A stretch of 64,000 nucleotides of DNA from an uncultured Candidatus Melainabacteria bacterium (GTDB lineage: Bacteria; Cyanobacteriota; Vampirovibrionia; Gastranaerophilales; Gastranaerophilaceae). The stretch lies in contig CATLFB010000004.1 in the NCBI GenBank assembly GCA_949927415.1, forward strand, positions 112,039 to 176,038. Direction: 5' to 3'. Every line of letters starts with the position of its first letter. Position 1 is the first letter of the stretch. The position numbers and the translations under genes are program-made. Below the pieces are notes generated by a model. It saw nothing but the letters and a program-made list of their open reading frames with translations, ran no database searches and was not told where the DNA came from. Shown in pieces: positions 24,948 to 32,946 of this stretch.

Positions 24948-26276
24948 ATGTCTGAGAAAAATAAAAAGAACACAATTTTAGATTACGATATAAATTATCT
25001 AAATGCCCCGTTTTATCTGGTTAAGTTCAGTGTGGAAATTCAATCAGGCAAAGCAACGGCAATGACTTATTTGTGTATTTCTCTGATTTATTCAATGTAC
25101 GGATTGAATAAAGAATCCTGTTTTTATGCCCTCAAATCCATCAGACTGGACAGAAAAAACGCTTACGCATGGTATGCAGCAGGCTCGAGGCGGCGTGAGT
25201 TAGGGATGGCTTTTTCCAAATGCAAGAAATATTTTCTTAAAAGTTTAGAACTTAACGGTGAAAAACCTTATATCCCTCTTTACGAATTAGTCGTCTGCGA
25301 GGCAAACGAAGCAAATTATCCGGAACGCGCTAAGTATGAAAAAATGTTTTTGGAGATTGACTCAAAAGATTCGGGATATTTTTTGAGACGCGCATACATA
25401 AATGATGCCCAGGGACGCATAAAAGAAGCGTTCAAAGATTTTTTCCGCGCCGTGCGTCAAAGAATATTTAACCACAATGAAACAGACCCCGGCGTCGACA
25501 GCTTTTTTCCGGCATTTTGCACTTTTGTTTATTCCGGAATCACAAAAATAATGAATCCCGGTGTTGCAGAAGCTTATGAAGCCAACTTTCTTCTTAACTT
25601 AGGCCATGAAAGAGAAGGGATTGATTTGATGTTTGAGGCTGTCAGGAAAACTAAAAAACAGTCCGAAAAAGAAACCTGCTACAAAAATCTTCTTGACTTT
25701 TTCTACGACAGGGAAGAATACAAAAAATGTATTGATGTTGCAAACAGGATTCTAATAAGAGAAAAATTTGTGGAAGCTTATGGTTATAAAGCTTTTTCAT
25801 ACCGTGAACTCGGCGAATTTGAAAAAGCAAGAGAAGCACTTCACTTAGCGCGCAAATACGGTTCTGAAGAGGAACTTGAAAACAGCAGCTATTATAACAG
25901 TCTTGCGCTTACATACTTTTGCGAAGGAGATTACGGCAAGGCTATCAACTGGCTTAACAAACAGATTATAACAGAGCCTTCGGCGCACCCGTTTTTGTAC
26001 AAAGGATTTTGTCTTGAAGAACTCGATGAACTAGATGGAGCCATAAAGGCTTACAACAAAGCAAATGAATACCAGCCGGACGATTTGGCCTACTACAGGG
26101 TTGCGAATTTGTATTACATAAAAAGCGACTTTGAAAATGCGCTCAAATCCATTAACCAGAGTTTGATGCTGAAAAAGGATTCATACAACTACAGCCTCAA
26201 AGGCGACATCCTGACTGCTATGAAGAGGATAAAAGAAGCGCGTATGTGCTACAAGATTGCAGAAGGTCTGGAATAA
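24948..26276 (+). CDS. Tetratricopeptide repeat protein
   Basis: A 442-residue protein of repeating helical pairs. TPR units are recognisable by pattern, for example NAYAWYAAGSRRRELGMAFSKCKKYFLKSLEL and YNSLALTYFCEGDYGKAINWLNKQI, and continue to the end. There is no signal peptide or membrane helix, so it is cytoplasmic; it probably scaffolds a partner. AGGAAGG precedes the ATG. Confidence 0.78.
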   Translation: MSEKNKKNTILDYDINYLNAPFYLVKFSVEIQSGKATAMTYLCISLIYSMYGLNKESCFYALKSIRLDRKNAYAWYAAGSRRRELGMAFSKCKKYFLKSLELNGEKPYIPLYELVVCEANEANYPERAKYEKMFLEIDSKDSGYFLRRAYINDAQGRIKEAFKDFFRAVRQRIFNHNETDPGVDSFFPAFCTFVYSGITKIMNPGVAEAYEANFLLNLGHEREGIDLMFEAVRKTKKQSEKETCYKNLLDFFYDREEYKKCIDVANRILIREKFVEAYGYKAFSYRELGEFEKAREALHLARKYGSEEELENSSYYNSLALTYFCEGDYGKAINWLNKQIITEPSAHPFLYKGFCLEELDELDGAIKAYNKANEYQPDDLAYYRVANLYYIKSDFENALKSINQSLMLKKDSYNYSLKGDILTAMKRIKEARMCYKIAEGLE

Positions 26277-26285
26277 AAAACTCAA

Positions 26286-26320
26286 ACGGCCGTGGAATTT
26301 GAATTTCACGGCCGTATATA
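26286..26320. terminator. Bidirectional terminator between the TPR gene and the MCE gene
   Basis: ACGGCCGTG (26286-26294) pairs with CACGGCCGT (ending 26315), extended by AATT pairs inside, followed by TATATATTTT. Confidence 0.8.
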
Positions 26321-26322
26321 TT

Positions 26323-27261
26323 TTATTCGCAAGGTTTCTTACAATTTACGGGTTTTATCGTGCGTCCGAAGAGAAGTCTTAATCCACCGAAATTTTGCGA
26401 CATTGTATTTTTGACGCCGGTTGTGATAACTTCAATATTTTTGGCAATTTTATCAGCATTTGTTATTGAGGTAGTAATTTGAGGGACCTGCCTGTTTACG
26501 CCGCCTGTTATAGCGTCGATATTTTTCGTAATCCCTTCAAGATTTCTTGTTGTGATAACAACGCTTGATGATGACTGATTGAAGTTTGTAAAGGTGCTTT
26601 TCAATTCTTGTTCATTTATGGAATTGTTCAGTTTGAAGGCAAAAATCTTCAAGGCATCAGACATTTGCGCAAGGTTGCCTGTCATAATCTTTATTGACGG
26701 ACGGTTTTCGTTAACCGTATCCTGCAGAATTTCCATAAATACAGTCAAGGCATCGCTTGTGGTTTTCAAACTTTCAAGAAGGCTGTTCACATTATTTGTG
26801 ATAACATCAAGTTCGCCGGTGATTGCTTTGCTTGAAAAATAATTCTCAATATCAATCGTTGCAAAACCGTTTATTCTGTCTCCGCTGCGAAGGCTTATTT
26901 CAGATGGTTCATCCGGATACAGAAGATTAATGAAGTCGATTTCACGTCTTTCGCGTTTTTCGCGGGTCAGAAGAGCCGTTGTGTTTGAAGGAAGCGTCAG
27001 ATGCGCCGGATAAAGCACGATTGTCACAAGCGTTGATTTGAAATCTTTGCTCGGAGTAATTTTTTCAACTTTACCGATTCTATAACCTTTATAATAGACC
27101 GGAATTTTGTTTCTGACAGGCCTTGCCTCGTTGAATTCAACTGTTAGATAAGTGTATGCTTTCAAACGATAGAAGCATAGCAATGTGCTCATCAGGATAA
27201 AAATAACAAGCGCGATTCTGGATGTTGTTTTTGATATTGGTGATGTAAAAAATTCTTTCAT
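26323..27261 (-). CDS. MlaD/MCE-domain membrane protein
   Basis: A 312-residue protein with an N-terminal membrane helix (about residues 16-32, IALVIFILMSTLLCFY), one MCE domain (RNKIPVYYKGYRIGKVEKI, then the beta-rich part to about residue 140) and a long helical coiled region rich in Asn/Thr that would cross the periplasm. MCE proteins move phospholipids between inner and outer membranes. The partner permease and ATPase genes (mlaE, mlaF) are not in this window. Confidence 0.82.
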   Translation of the reverse strand: MKEFFTSPISKTTSRIALVIFILMSTLLCFYRLKAYTYLTVEFNEARPVRNKIPVYYKGYRIGKVEKITPSKDFKSTLVTIVLYPAHLTLPSNTTALLTREKRERREIDFINLLYPDEPSEISLRSGDRINGFATIDIENYFSSKAITGELDVITNNVNSLLESLKTTSDALTVFMEILQDTVNENRPSIKIMTGNLAQMSDALKIFAFKLNNSINEQELKSTFTNFNQSSSSVVITTRNLEGITKNIDAITGGVNRQVPQITTSITNADKIAKNIEVITTGVKNTMSQNFGGLRLLFGRTIKPVNCKKPCE

Positions 27262-27353
27262 ACCAATAATGTTATTATTTTAATCAAAATAATAAATTAG
27301 ACAGGCGGAGAGGCAGGGCGGGTATTTTTGCGGCAGAGGTTGTAGAGTGAAAA

Positions 27354-27486
27354 GTGAAAGGTGAGTGGTGAAAGGTCGTTTACGGTAAATTATACATCTT
27401 TTAATCCAACGATTTTAAATGTTTAATAACATGTATCGAAAAATTTGTTGAAACCCAATCCCGGAAACGGTCTTCTCACCTTTCAC
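27354..27486. repeat. Short inverted-repeat element between the MCE gene and dgt
   Basis: GTGAAAGGTGAG (27354-27365) is repeated in inverse as CTCACCTTTCAC (27475-27486), 109 bp apart. The left arm also holds direct near-copies (GTGAAAAGTGAAAGG, GTGGTGAAAGG). It could be the remnant of a small non-autonomous element. The rest of this 240-bp gap shows no gene. Confidence 0.4.
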
Positions 27487-27503
27487 ATCTCACCAAAGCC
27501 CCC

Positions 27504-28535
27504 TTATTCAACCATATTCGCAAGCTTGTAAAGATAATCGTCCTTCGTGCTTGAGTGAAATCCTGCCGGAATGAAATTTTCTTTGTATTTTTCAATAGCA
27601 TACCGGTCAGTCATGCCTGAAATATAGTCGGTTACTATTCTTTCGATTCTTTTTTCATCGCACACATTTTTAAGCTTTTCGCAATAGAAATAAAAAAGTT
27701 CTTTTATAACATTTCTGGCTTTTTCTTCCTCAAGCTTTGCCGGAGAATCCATGTAAACATTATCAAACATCCATTTTCTGAGTTCCGTTGTATATCCCCA
27801 TGCCTCATCGCTCATCGCAACCGAGTTTTTGCCTGCGGAATTGTTAATAATTTCGGTTATCATTTTATTCAGCCTGCGGCTCTGGTTTGAAGAAAAATAG
27901 TTAATGCATTCTTTTGGCAAATCGCTTTCCGTGATTATTCCGGCACGTATGGAATCTTCGATATCATGATTTATGTACGCGATTTTATCTGCAAGCTGCA
28001 CAATCTGGCCTTCCGGAGTTTTCGGCTCAAAACCCCAGGTATGTGTGAGAATACCGTCAATAGTTTCAGTTGAAAGGTTCAATTTTTCAAGAATTTCTAC
28101 AACCCTCACGCTTTGGATATTGTGATGAAAACCGCCATTTACAAGCTCGTTCAAAACCCCTTCACCGCAATGCCCGAATGGAGTATGGCCCAAATCATGC
28201 CCGAGCGCAATGGCTTCTGTCAAATCTTCATTAAAACTCAAAGCGCGCGCAATTGTCCTTGCAATCTGCGAAACCTCTAACGTGTGCGTCAAACGGGTTC
28301 TGAAATGGTCGTCAAAAGGTGAGAGAAACACCTGGGTCTTATGCTTCAAGCGTCGGAATGCTTTTGAGTGGATTATTCGGTCGCGGTCGCGCTGAAAACA
28401 CGTTCTTAGAGGGCATTCTTCCTCTTGAATTTTTCGACCCTTTGATTCAATGCTTTTTGTTGCATATTCGTTTAAAAATTGATATTCACGTTGTTCTAAA
28501 ACTTCTCTTATGCTGTTTTTTTCGGTTAATGTCAT
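27504..28535 (-). CDS. dgt: dNTP triphosphohydrolase (dGTPase-like, HD domain)
   Basis: A 343-residue protein that cleaves tripolyphosphate from dNTPs. HD-domain ligands: H in RLTHTLEVSQIA, the HD pair in ALGHDLGHTPFGH, and D in LADKIAYINHD. The start region RDRDRIIHSKAFRRLKHKTQVF is characteristic of the family. The C-terminal half is helical. It is monocistronic. The exact nucleotide preference cannot be read from sequence. Confidence 0.9.
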   Translation of the reverse strand: MTLTEKNSIREVLEQREYQFLNEYATKSIESKGRKIQEEECPLRTCFQRDRDRIIHSKAFRRLKHKTQVFLSPFDDHFRTRLTHTLEVSQIARTIARALSFNEDLTEAIALGHDLGHTPFGHCGEGVLNELVNGGFHHNIQSVRVVEILEKLNLSTETIDGILTHTWGFEPKTPEGQIVQLADKIAYINHDIEDSIRAGIITESDLPKECINYFSSNQSRRLNKMITEIINNSAGKNSVAMSDEAWGYTTELRKWMFDNVYMDSPAKLEEEKARNVIKELFYFYCEKLKNVCDEKRIERIVTDYISGMTDRYAIEKYKENFIPAGFHSSTKDDYLYKLANMVE

Positions 28536-28617
28536 AGATTTTCTCTAAAATTGTTACGTTGCGAATGCATTATAACAGAAAAAAACGCCCCGATGCTACT
28601 GCGTTTGGATTAAATCT

Positions 28618-30264
28618 TTATGATTTTTCATTTTTGGAAAAGTGTTCTTTCCTGTAATTGTCAAGCATTGCGCCGGCCTTACTTATTGCTAAACCGGAAA
28701 TCGCACCATATAACATTGATCGGCCGCCGGACACCAGACTGGCTGAAAAATACAAAGAAGTTGCAATTGCACCGATTGCCGGAATTCCGGCTCTTAGAAG
28801 CACTGATTTTTGCTGGTCTTTGTTTTCGGATTTTGAAAGCCCGATACCGACTGCACCGATTGCGGCCAGAATTGACAAAATATCTGTCGGCGCAGAACCA
28901 AGTTTCAGGTCTCGATTCATGTCAAAGAAGTTGTCTGTTTCTTTTGTGATTGCCCTGTCAATATGTTTGACGGTTTTATTCACGTGAGTTTTAAGCTTTT
29001 GATAGTCTTCACGCGGAAGAATCTTTTTGTAAATCGTCAAAATTTCCTGCAGGGCGCCTTTTCCGTTTTCGCCCATAAATTTATTTATGCCGCTTATGTT
29101 TGATACAAGCTGGTTTACGGTTTCCGGATTGTAGCCGTATGTTCGTCTGTTGTCTTTGATACTCTGGGAGAGTTTATTCAAAAGCGAATTTATTTCATCG
29201 TTGAGTTTAATCCTGCTTTCGGCTTCTTTCGGGCCTGAAAGTTTTTTCCAGTTTTCAAGTTTGAGGCGCAAATCTTTGATGAGATTTCTGGAATTTGTGT
29301 CCTTTGACTTGATAAAAGATGTGATATGGCGGATTACGTCAATGGAACTGTTGTAGATATCGTCGATGTCGCGGGTTATTTGAAAGCGCGATTGCATTGT
29401 ATCATTTATCAGGCGCAATTTTTTACCTGCAAGCATTTCTTCTGCAATGAAAGTTTCGTAGAGTCGTTTTTTGGTAAGATTGTTCAAATTCCCGACAGTT
29501 GCATCCCAAACATCATCCGAAAGATTTTTAACATCATCTTTCATAATCTTGAAACGCGCATCACGCGCACGCTGCCCGCAATTTGAGTTCCATGTGCGCC
29601 GGATTTGGGTTTTGTAATTTTCAACTTCATTAAGCCACTGTTCAACGGTTTTTCCCTCAATTAAGCCTTCTTTGTTTTTTACCGAGGAAAGAATTTTTTC
29701 ATCAAAATCTTCAAAGGTCTGGAAAAGCCCGTTCAATTTTGTTTTGGCGTTTGTATAGGATTTATTGACGGTTCTGCGTCCGATAGATTCATAAATTCCG
29801 GTAATTTTTGAGTGAATTTTTCTTGTCACTTTTGTTTTTGACATTAATTTTTCAAAGGAGATGTCTTTTATGGAGACAAAATTGTTAATACTTTTGGCTT
29901 TTTCAAGAAAAGACGTCAATTTATTTAGGGTAAATGTATAAAATTCTTCAAATTTCCCGACTTTGCCGCTCTGGCGCTGTTTGTAGAGTTTATTTTCAAG
30001 TTTTTCAGTCCATTTTTCAATTGTTTTGTAGGCGTTTTTAGGAAGTCCTCTCATCAAAAACAAAATTGCGGCACCGGCGCCGAGCGCTGAAAAGGCAATT
30101 GTTTTACCGAGGCTTTTTGTTTCTTTTTCCTGTGTTTTTTTTGATTCAAAGCTGTCCGGTTTTGGGATGGAATTTGGCGCGGCAAAAGAGGTTTGCGGCT
30201 TTAGGGAAAAGTCGGCAAACGGATTTTTTTTACTATTAATTTGGACGCTGTTTACTTCTGCCAT
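28618..30264 (-). CDS. Hypothetical membrane protein with long coiled-coil region
   Basis: A 548-residue protein of no recognised family. A low-complexity N-terminus (KPQTSFAAPNSIPKPDS), a hydrophobic segment near residues 53-72 (IAFSALGAGAAILFLMRGL), then about 350 residues of charged helix, and two or three hydrophobic segments near residues 462-525 (LSILAAIGAVGIGLS; AGIPAIGAIATSLYFSASLV). The organisation recalls the 869-residue protein at 15460, though the sequences are not obviously alike. Confidence 0.65.
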   Translation of the reverse strand: MAEVNSVQINSKKNPFADFSLKPQTSFAAPNSIPKPDSFESKKTQEKETKSLGKTIAFSALGAGAAILFLMRGLPKNAYKTIEKWTEKLENKLYKQRQSGKVGKFEEFYTFTLNKLTSFLEKAKSINNFVSIKDISFEKLMSKTKVTRKIHSKITGIYESIGRRTVNKSYTNAKTKLNGLFQTFEDFDEKILSSVKNKEGLIEGKTVEQWLNEVENYKTQIRRTWNSNCGQRARDARFKIMKDDVKNLSDDVWDATVGNLNNLTKKRLYETFIAEEMLAGKKLRLINDTMQSRFQITRDIDDIYNSSIDVIRHITSFIKSKDTNSRNLIKDLRLKLENWKKLSGPKEAESRIKLNDEINSLLNKLSQSIKDNRRTYGYNPETVNQLVSNISGINKFMGENGKGALQEILTIYKKILPREDYQKLKTHVNKTVKHIDRAITKETDNFFDMNRDLKLGSAPTDILSILAAIGAVGIGLSKSENKDQQKSVLLRAGIPAIGAIATSLYFSASLVSGGRSMLYGAISGLAISKAGAMLDNYRKEHFSKNEKS

Positions 30265-30329
30265 AATACATCTACCTGTTTTAATAAACGTTATTTTAGC
30301 AGAATTATTGCGCGCGGCGCGTGAAAAGA

Positions 30330-31466
30330 TTAATTTACATTAACATTTGTTAAAAATTTTCCGATTTCTTTTGCGGCCTCGTCTGATGAAATTTTATCCG
30401 AGAGAAGATTTTTCACATGTGAAAGCTGTTCTATATAATTTTTGCGGTAAGATTCGTCATAGAGAATTTTTTCGATTTCGTAAGTAATATTTTCGACTGA
30501 AACTTTTCCCTGAATGATTTCGGGTACGATAATTTTACCTGCGATAATATTCGGGAGCGAAACCATTTTTATACATCTGACAATCAAATATACAAAATAG
30601 AAAAACCATGGGCCGCGGTATGCAATAATCATCGGGGTTTGATAAATTGCAGCTTCCAGAGCAACAGTGCCTGAGGCCAGAATCAAAGCATCCGAAATAC
30701 TCAAAAGTGCCTGATTGTCGCCTTTTATAACTTTAAAATCCGTATTTTTTAAATATTTGTCGAAAACTTTATCTGTAAGATTTGGCGCATGAGAAATTAC
30801 AAACTGCACATCGGGATGAAGTTTTTGGAGATTTTTTGCGGTTTTTACAAAAATTTTCATCAACTGCGCAAGTTCAAACTTTCTGGAGCCGGGGAAAATT
30901 GCGACAAGTTTTTTTGATTTATCAAGCCCGTATTTGTTGAAAAATTCATCGCGGCAAGCTTTTTCAGGAAGCTGCGACACAAGCGGATGGCCGCAATAGT
31001 GCGTTTTTATGCCATATTCTTCATACATAGTTTTTTCAAAGGGGAATATGCACAAAACTTCGTCAATATTTTTTTTGATTGTATGAATTCGCCATTTTCG
31101 GCTTGCCCAGACCTGAGGCGGGATGTAATAGAGGGTTTTTATGCCGGCCCGTTTCAAAAACTTTGCAACTGTAAGGTTGAATGCGCCGTAATCTGTCAAA
31201 AGAACCGCATCCGGTTTGAATTCTTTAGTAAGATAATCGACGATTTTTTTGCCGAGTATAAAATGGTTGAAAACGATTGCGGGCGAGAGTCCGACAGCGC
31301 TCATTTTTTTGTGGTCGGAGAACAGTTTGACACCGGCACCTTTCAGGTTTTCGCCGCCGACGCCTTCTATTATGATATCCGGATTCAATTCAAAAAGTCT
31401 TTTTGCAACTTTTGATGCATGGATATCGCCTGAATGTTCGCCTGTTATAATAAAAACTTTTTTCAT
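30330..31466 (-). CDS. lpxB: Lipid-A-disaccharide synthase
   Basis: A 378-residue GT19 glycosyltransferase that joins lipid X and UDP-diacylglucosamine on the inner face of the cytoplasmic membrane. Motifs ITGEHSGDIHASKV (N-terminus), YYIPPQVWASRKWRI, FPGSRKFEL and the late ASGTVALEAAIYQTPMIIAYR match LpxB. Its ATG overlaps the stop of lpxI by 4 bp, so the two act in one operon and in consecutive lipid A steps. Confidence 0.95.
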   Translation of the reverse strand: MKKVFIITGEHSGDIHASKVAKRLFELNPDIIIEGVGGENLKGAGVKLFSDHKKMSAVGLSPAIVFNHFILGKKIVDYLTKEFKPDAVLLTDYGAFNLTVAKFLKRAGIKTLYYIPPQVWASRKWRIHTIKKNIDEVLCIFPFEKTMYEEYGIKTHYCGHPLVSQLPEKACRDEFFNKYGLDKSKKLVAIFPGSRKFELAQLMKIFVKTAKNLQKLHPDVQFVISHAPNLTDKVFDKYLKNTDFKVIKGDNQALLSISDALILASGTVALEAAIYQTPMIIAYRGPWFFYFVYLIVRCIKMVSLPNIIAGKIIVPEIIQGKVSVENITYEIEKILYDESYRKNYIEQLSHVKNLLSDKISSDEAAKEIGKFLTNVNVN

Positions 31467-32284
31467 GAATTCACTGCCATCAACACGATATTGTTTTCGT
31501 CCGCGAATTTTATTACTTCTTCCTGATTTACGATAATTGTTTCATCGGCTTCAACGGCAAGAAGTGCGGCTTTGTATTTTTTCATTGTTTTCAGAGTTCT
31601 TAAACCAACTGCCGGAATGTCGAAACGTTTATCCTGTTTTGGTTTTGCGACCTTCACAACAACCGCGTCTTTTTTGGCTAATTTTGAACCGCGTTTAATG
31701 CACATATCAGTGCCTTCGATGGCTTCAACAGCCATTGCCATTTTGTCTTTGATGACAACGGATTGGCCGACATCTATTTTGCCCATTTCTTTTGCAAGCC
31801 AGAAGCCGTAGTTTACATCCTGCAATTGTTCTTCTGTGGGTTTGTTTTTGCCCAGCACTCCTGCCGGAATCATGAGATTTTTGATAAAAATTGTCTGGTC
31901 AAGAACTGTGATTCCGAGTTTTTCAAACTCTCTGACAATCAAAAGCATGACTTCATCGTCGTTGAGTCTTTTTATACTTTTAAGTATTTCAATAGCACGA
32001 GCATCAAATTTATGCAGCTGCAAAAGCACGCGTTTGTGGACTTTTCCTAAGAAAGTTGCCTGTTTGATTTCTTCTGTTCTTAAAATATTTTCGATTTTGT
32101 TTATTTCGCCCGGGTGGCATTCGTAAACTTTTGAACAATATTTTTTCAATTTTGCTCTGTTATCTTTTGCAAGCGAAATACAAACGACTTCAAATCCGTT
32201 TTCTTTGGCATATTGCGCCATTTTGACCGGCAGAATTCCGTCGCCTGCGATTAATCCCTGTTTATTTTCCAACATTAAAGACAT
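31463..32284 (-). CDS. lpxI: UDP-2,3-diacylglucosamine pyrophosphatase LpxI
   Basis: A 273-residue protein with the LpxI (former DUF1009) pattern: start GLIAGDGILPVKMAQYAKENGFEV, KATFLGKV-like HKRVL region, DVGQSVVIKDKMAMAVEAIEGTD and the late FDIPAVGLRTLKTM. It hydrolyses UDP-2,3-diacylglucosamine to lipid X, and replaces LpxH in alphaproteobacteria, cyanobacteria relatives and others. It is upstream of and coupled to lpxB. Confidence 0.93.
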   Translation of the reverse strand: MSLMLENKQGLIAGDGILPVKMAQYAKENGFEVVCISLAKDNRAKLKKYCSKVYECHPGEINKIENILRTEEIKQATFLGKVHKRVLLQLHKFDARAIEILKSIKRLNDDEVMLLIVREFEKLGITVLDQTIFIKNLMIPAGVLGKNKPTEEQLQDVNYGFWLAKEMGKIDVGQSVVIKDKMAMAVEAIEGTDMCIKRGSKLAKKDAVVVKVAKPKQDKRFDIPAVGLRTLKTMKKYKAALLAVEADETIIVNQEEVIKFADENNIVLMAVNS

Positions 32285-32320
32285 GTTTTAAATTCCTCTT
32301 TCACTGCTATTTTATCACAA

Positions 32321-32944
32321 TTATTTTTTTAATGAATTTATTTCATCAACTTCTTTTTGACTCAGAAACTTTGGCCCGCCAAGAAGGCTGCTTTGAAGGA
32401 TTACCTGCGCATAGCTTTCCGCGAGTTCAAGATTCAAATAAGCTTCTTTTGCAGTTTTTCCGGCAGAAATCATCCCATGGTTTGCCATCAAAATAACATT
32501 GTAGTCTTTAAAATATTTTGCGGTTTTCTCAACCAAATCCTGGGAGCCTGGAAGTCCGTATTCAGCAAGCGGAATTTCGCCGAAGTAAAAAATGTTCTCA
32601 GGCATAACAGGCTCATCCAAAGCTTTTGCACAGGCTGCAAACGTACTGAGATAGGGCGAATGCATGTGAAGAATAAAATTCACATCCGAACGCATTTTGT
32701 AATAGGTAGCATGAAGCATTTTTTCACTTGACGGTTTTTTAGCGCCTTCAACTAAATTCCCTTCAAAATCCATCAGGACAAGTTCATCTTCTTCCAGATA
32801 AGCATTAGCTGAGCCTGAAGTTGTGATGAGGATTTTGTCGCCGAAACGTGCTGACATATTGCCGGAAACTCCGGGCGTCATGTTTTTTGCGCCTGCGAGT
32901 TTTCCGTATTTTATAAGTTCTTGTTTAAGTTCTGCCAGTTCCAT
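32321..32944 (-). CDS. Class II aldolase/adducin-family protein
   Basis: A 207-residue protein with the zinc site of the family: HMHSP (two His) and ANHGM (third His), plus the catalytic Glu in KKPSSEKMLHATYY. The start SGNMSARFGDKILITTSGS matches fuculose/rhamnulose-phosphate aldolases, ribulose-5-phosphate epimerases and MtnB. The substrate is not clear. It sits 2 bp after the LptD-like gene on the same strand, within a run of envelope genes. Confidence 0.82.
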   Translation of the reverse strand: MELAELKQELIKYGKLAGAKNMTPGVSGNMSARFGDKILITTSGSANAYLEEDELVLMDFEGNLVEGAKKPSSEKMLHATYYKMRSDVNFILHMHSPYLSTFAACAKALDEPVMPENIFYFGEIPLAEYGLPGSQDLVEKTAKYFKDYNVILMANHGMISAGKTAKEAYLNLELAESYAQVILQSSLLGGPKFLSQKEVDEINSLKK

Positions 32945-32946
32945 AA

